A stretch of DNA of 5,892 nucleotides from positions 1 to 5,892 of the forward strand of contig CAJUDX010000117.1 in NCBI GenBank assembly GCA_910584785.1. Reading direction: 5' to 3'. Within the stretch, counting starts at the first letter, position 1. Every line of letters begins with the position of its first letter. The notes below the pieces were generated by a model, which worked only from the letters and a program-made list of their open reading frames with translations, had not been told where the DNA came from and did not search any database. Source of the DNA: an uncultured Lachnospiraceae bacterium. GTDB lineage: Bacteria > Bacillota > Clostridia > Lachnospirales > Lachnospiraceae. The position numbers and the translations under genes were made by a program. This document shows positions 5,852 to 5,892 of this stretch, one piece after another.

Positions 5852-5892
5852 TGGTCGTACCACCATAAATAAAAATCTGCTGGGCGCACTTG
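5771..5892. repeat. Start of a probable 108-bp tandem repeat
   Basis: GCTGGGCGCACTTG occurs at 5771-5784 and again at 5879-5892, exactly 108 bp later, as the final bases of the window. The second copy is therefore cut off, and whether the whole unit repeats cannot be seen. The first unit contains the inverted-repeat element and hairpins described for 5768-5863, followed by an A-rich spacer (5864-5875). Confidence 0.5.

Noticed and set aside
5715..5892. Purine riboswitch or PurR-type control site before the purO-type gene
   Set aside because: I looked for the conserved purine-riboswitch core and found none. The structured repeat here has a different architecture and appears to be tandemly repeated.
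5771..5892. CRISPR array
   Set aside because: Only two 14-bp copies are visible, separated by 94 bp of structured sequence. Repeat and spacer lengths do not fit a CRISPR array.

Overview
The window looks like chromosomal DNA from an anaerobic Firmicute of the class Clostridia, most likely a Lachnospiraceae-type gut bacterium. This rests on strong AGGAGG-type ribosome binding sites before every gene, AT-rich leaders next to coding DNA of moderate GC, and protein sequences that read like that group. The genus cannot be fixed from the sequence alone.

Layout: positions 1-523 hold no gene. This AT-rich, A-tract-rich region carries two copies of a 28-bp operator-like palindrome 144 bp apart, then a leader with an inverted repeat and a hairpin. 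Positions 524-1729 (+) encode an ATP-grasp ligase of unknown substrate. A strong hairpin at 1808-1830 separates it from four genes on the minus strand. In transcription order, right to left, these are a PurO-type IMP cyclohydrolase (5714-5001), a stand-alone AICAR formyltransferase (4895-3717), a uridine-phosphorylase-type nucleoside phosphorylase (3579-2800) and a SIMPL-domain lipoprotein (2656-1871). The right edge (about 5768-5892) is a structured repeat whose unit begins again 108 bp further on, where the window ends.

How the genes fit together: the first two minus-strand genes supply the last two steps of de novo IMP synthesis (AICAR to FAICAR to IMP). Most bacteria do both with one bifunctional PurH of about 520 residues. 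Here the formyltransferase lacks the N-terminal cyclohydrolase domain, and an unrelated cyclohydrolase of the type first described in archaea (PurO) is encoded just upstream. The nucleoside phosphorylase that follows adds salvage. The lipoprotein has its own candidate promoter and no evident metabolic link. Gaps between the minus-strand genes are 105-143 nt with no convincing terminator for that strand, so co-transcription is possible but not shown.

I found no clear evidence of a wholly new system. The points most worth a second look are the split PurH/PurO arrangement, the paired palindromes at the left edge, the structured tandem repeat at the right edge and the orphan ATP-grasp enzyme.
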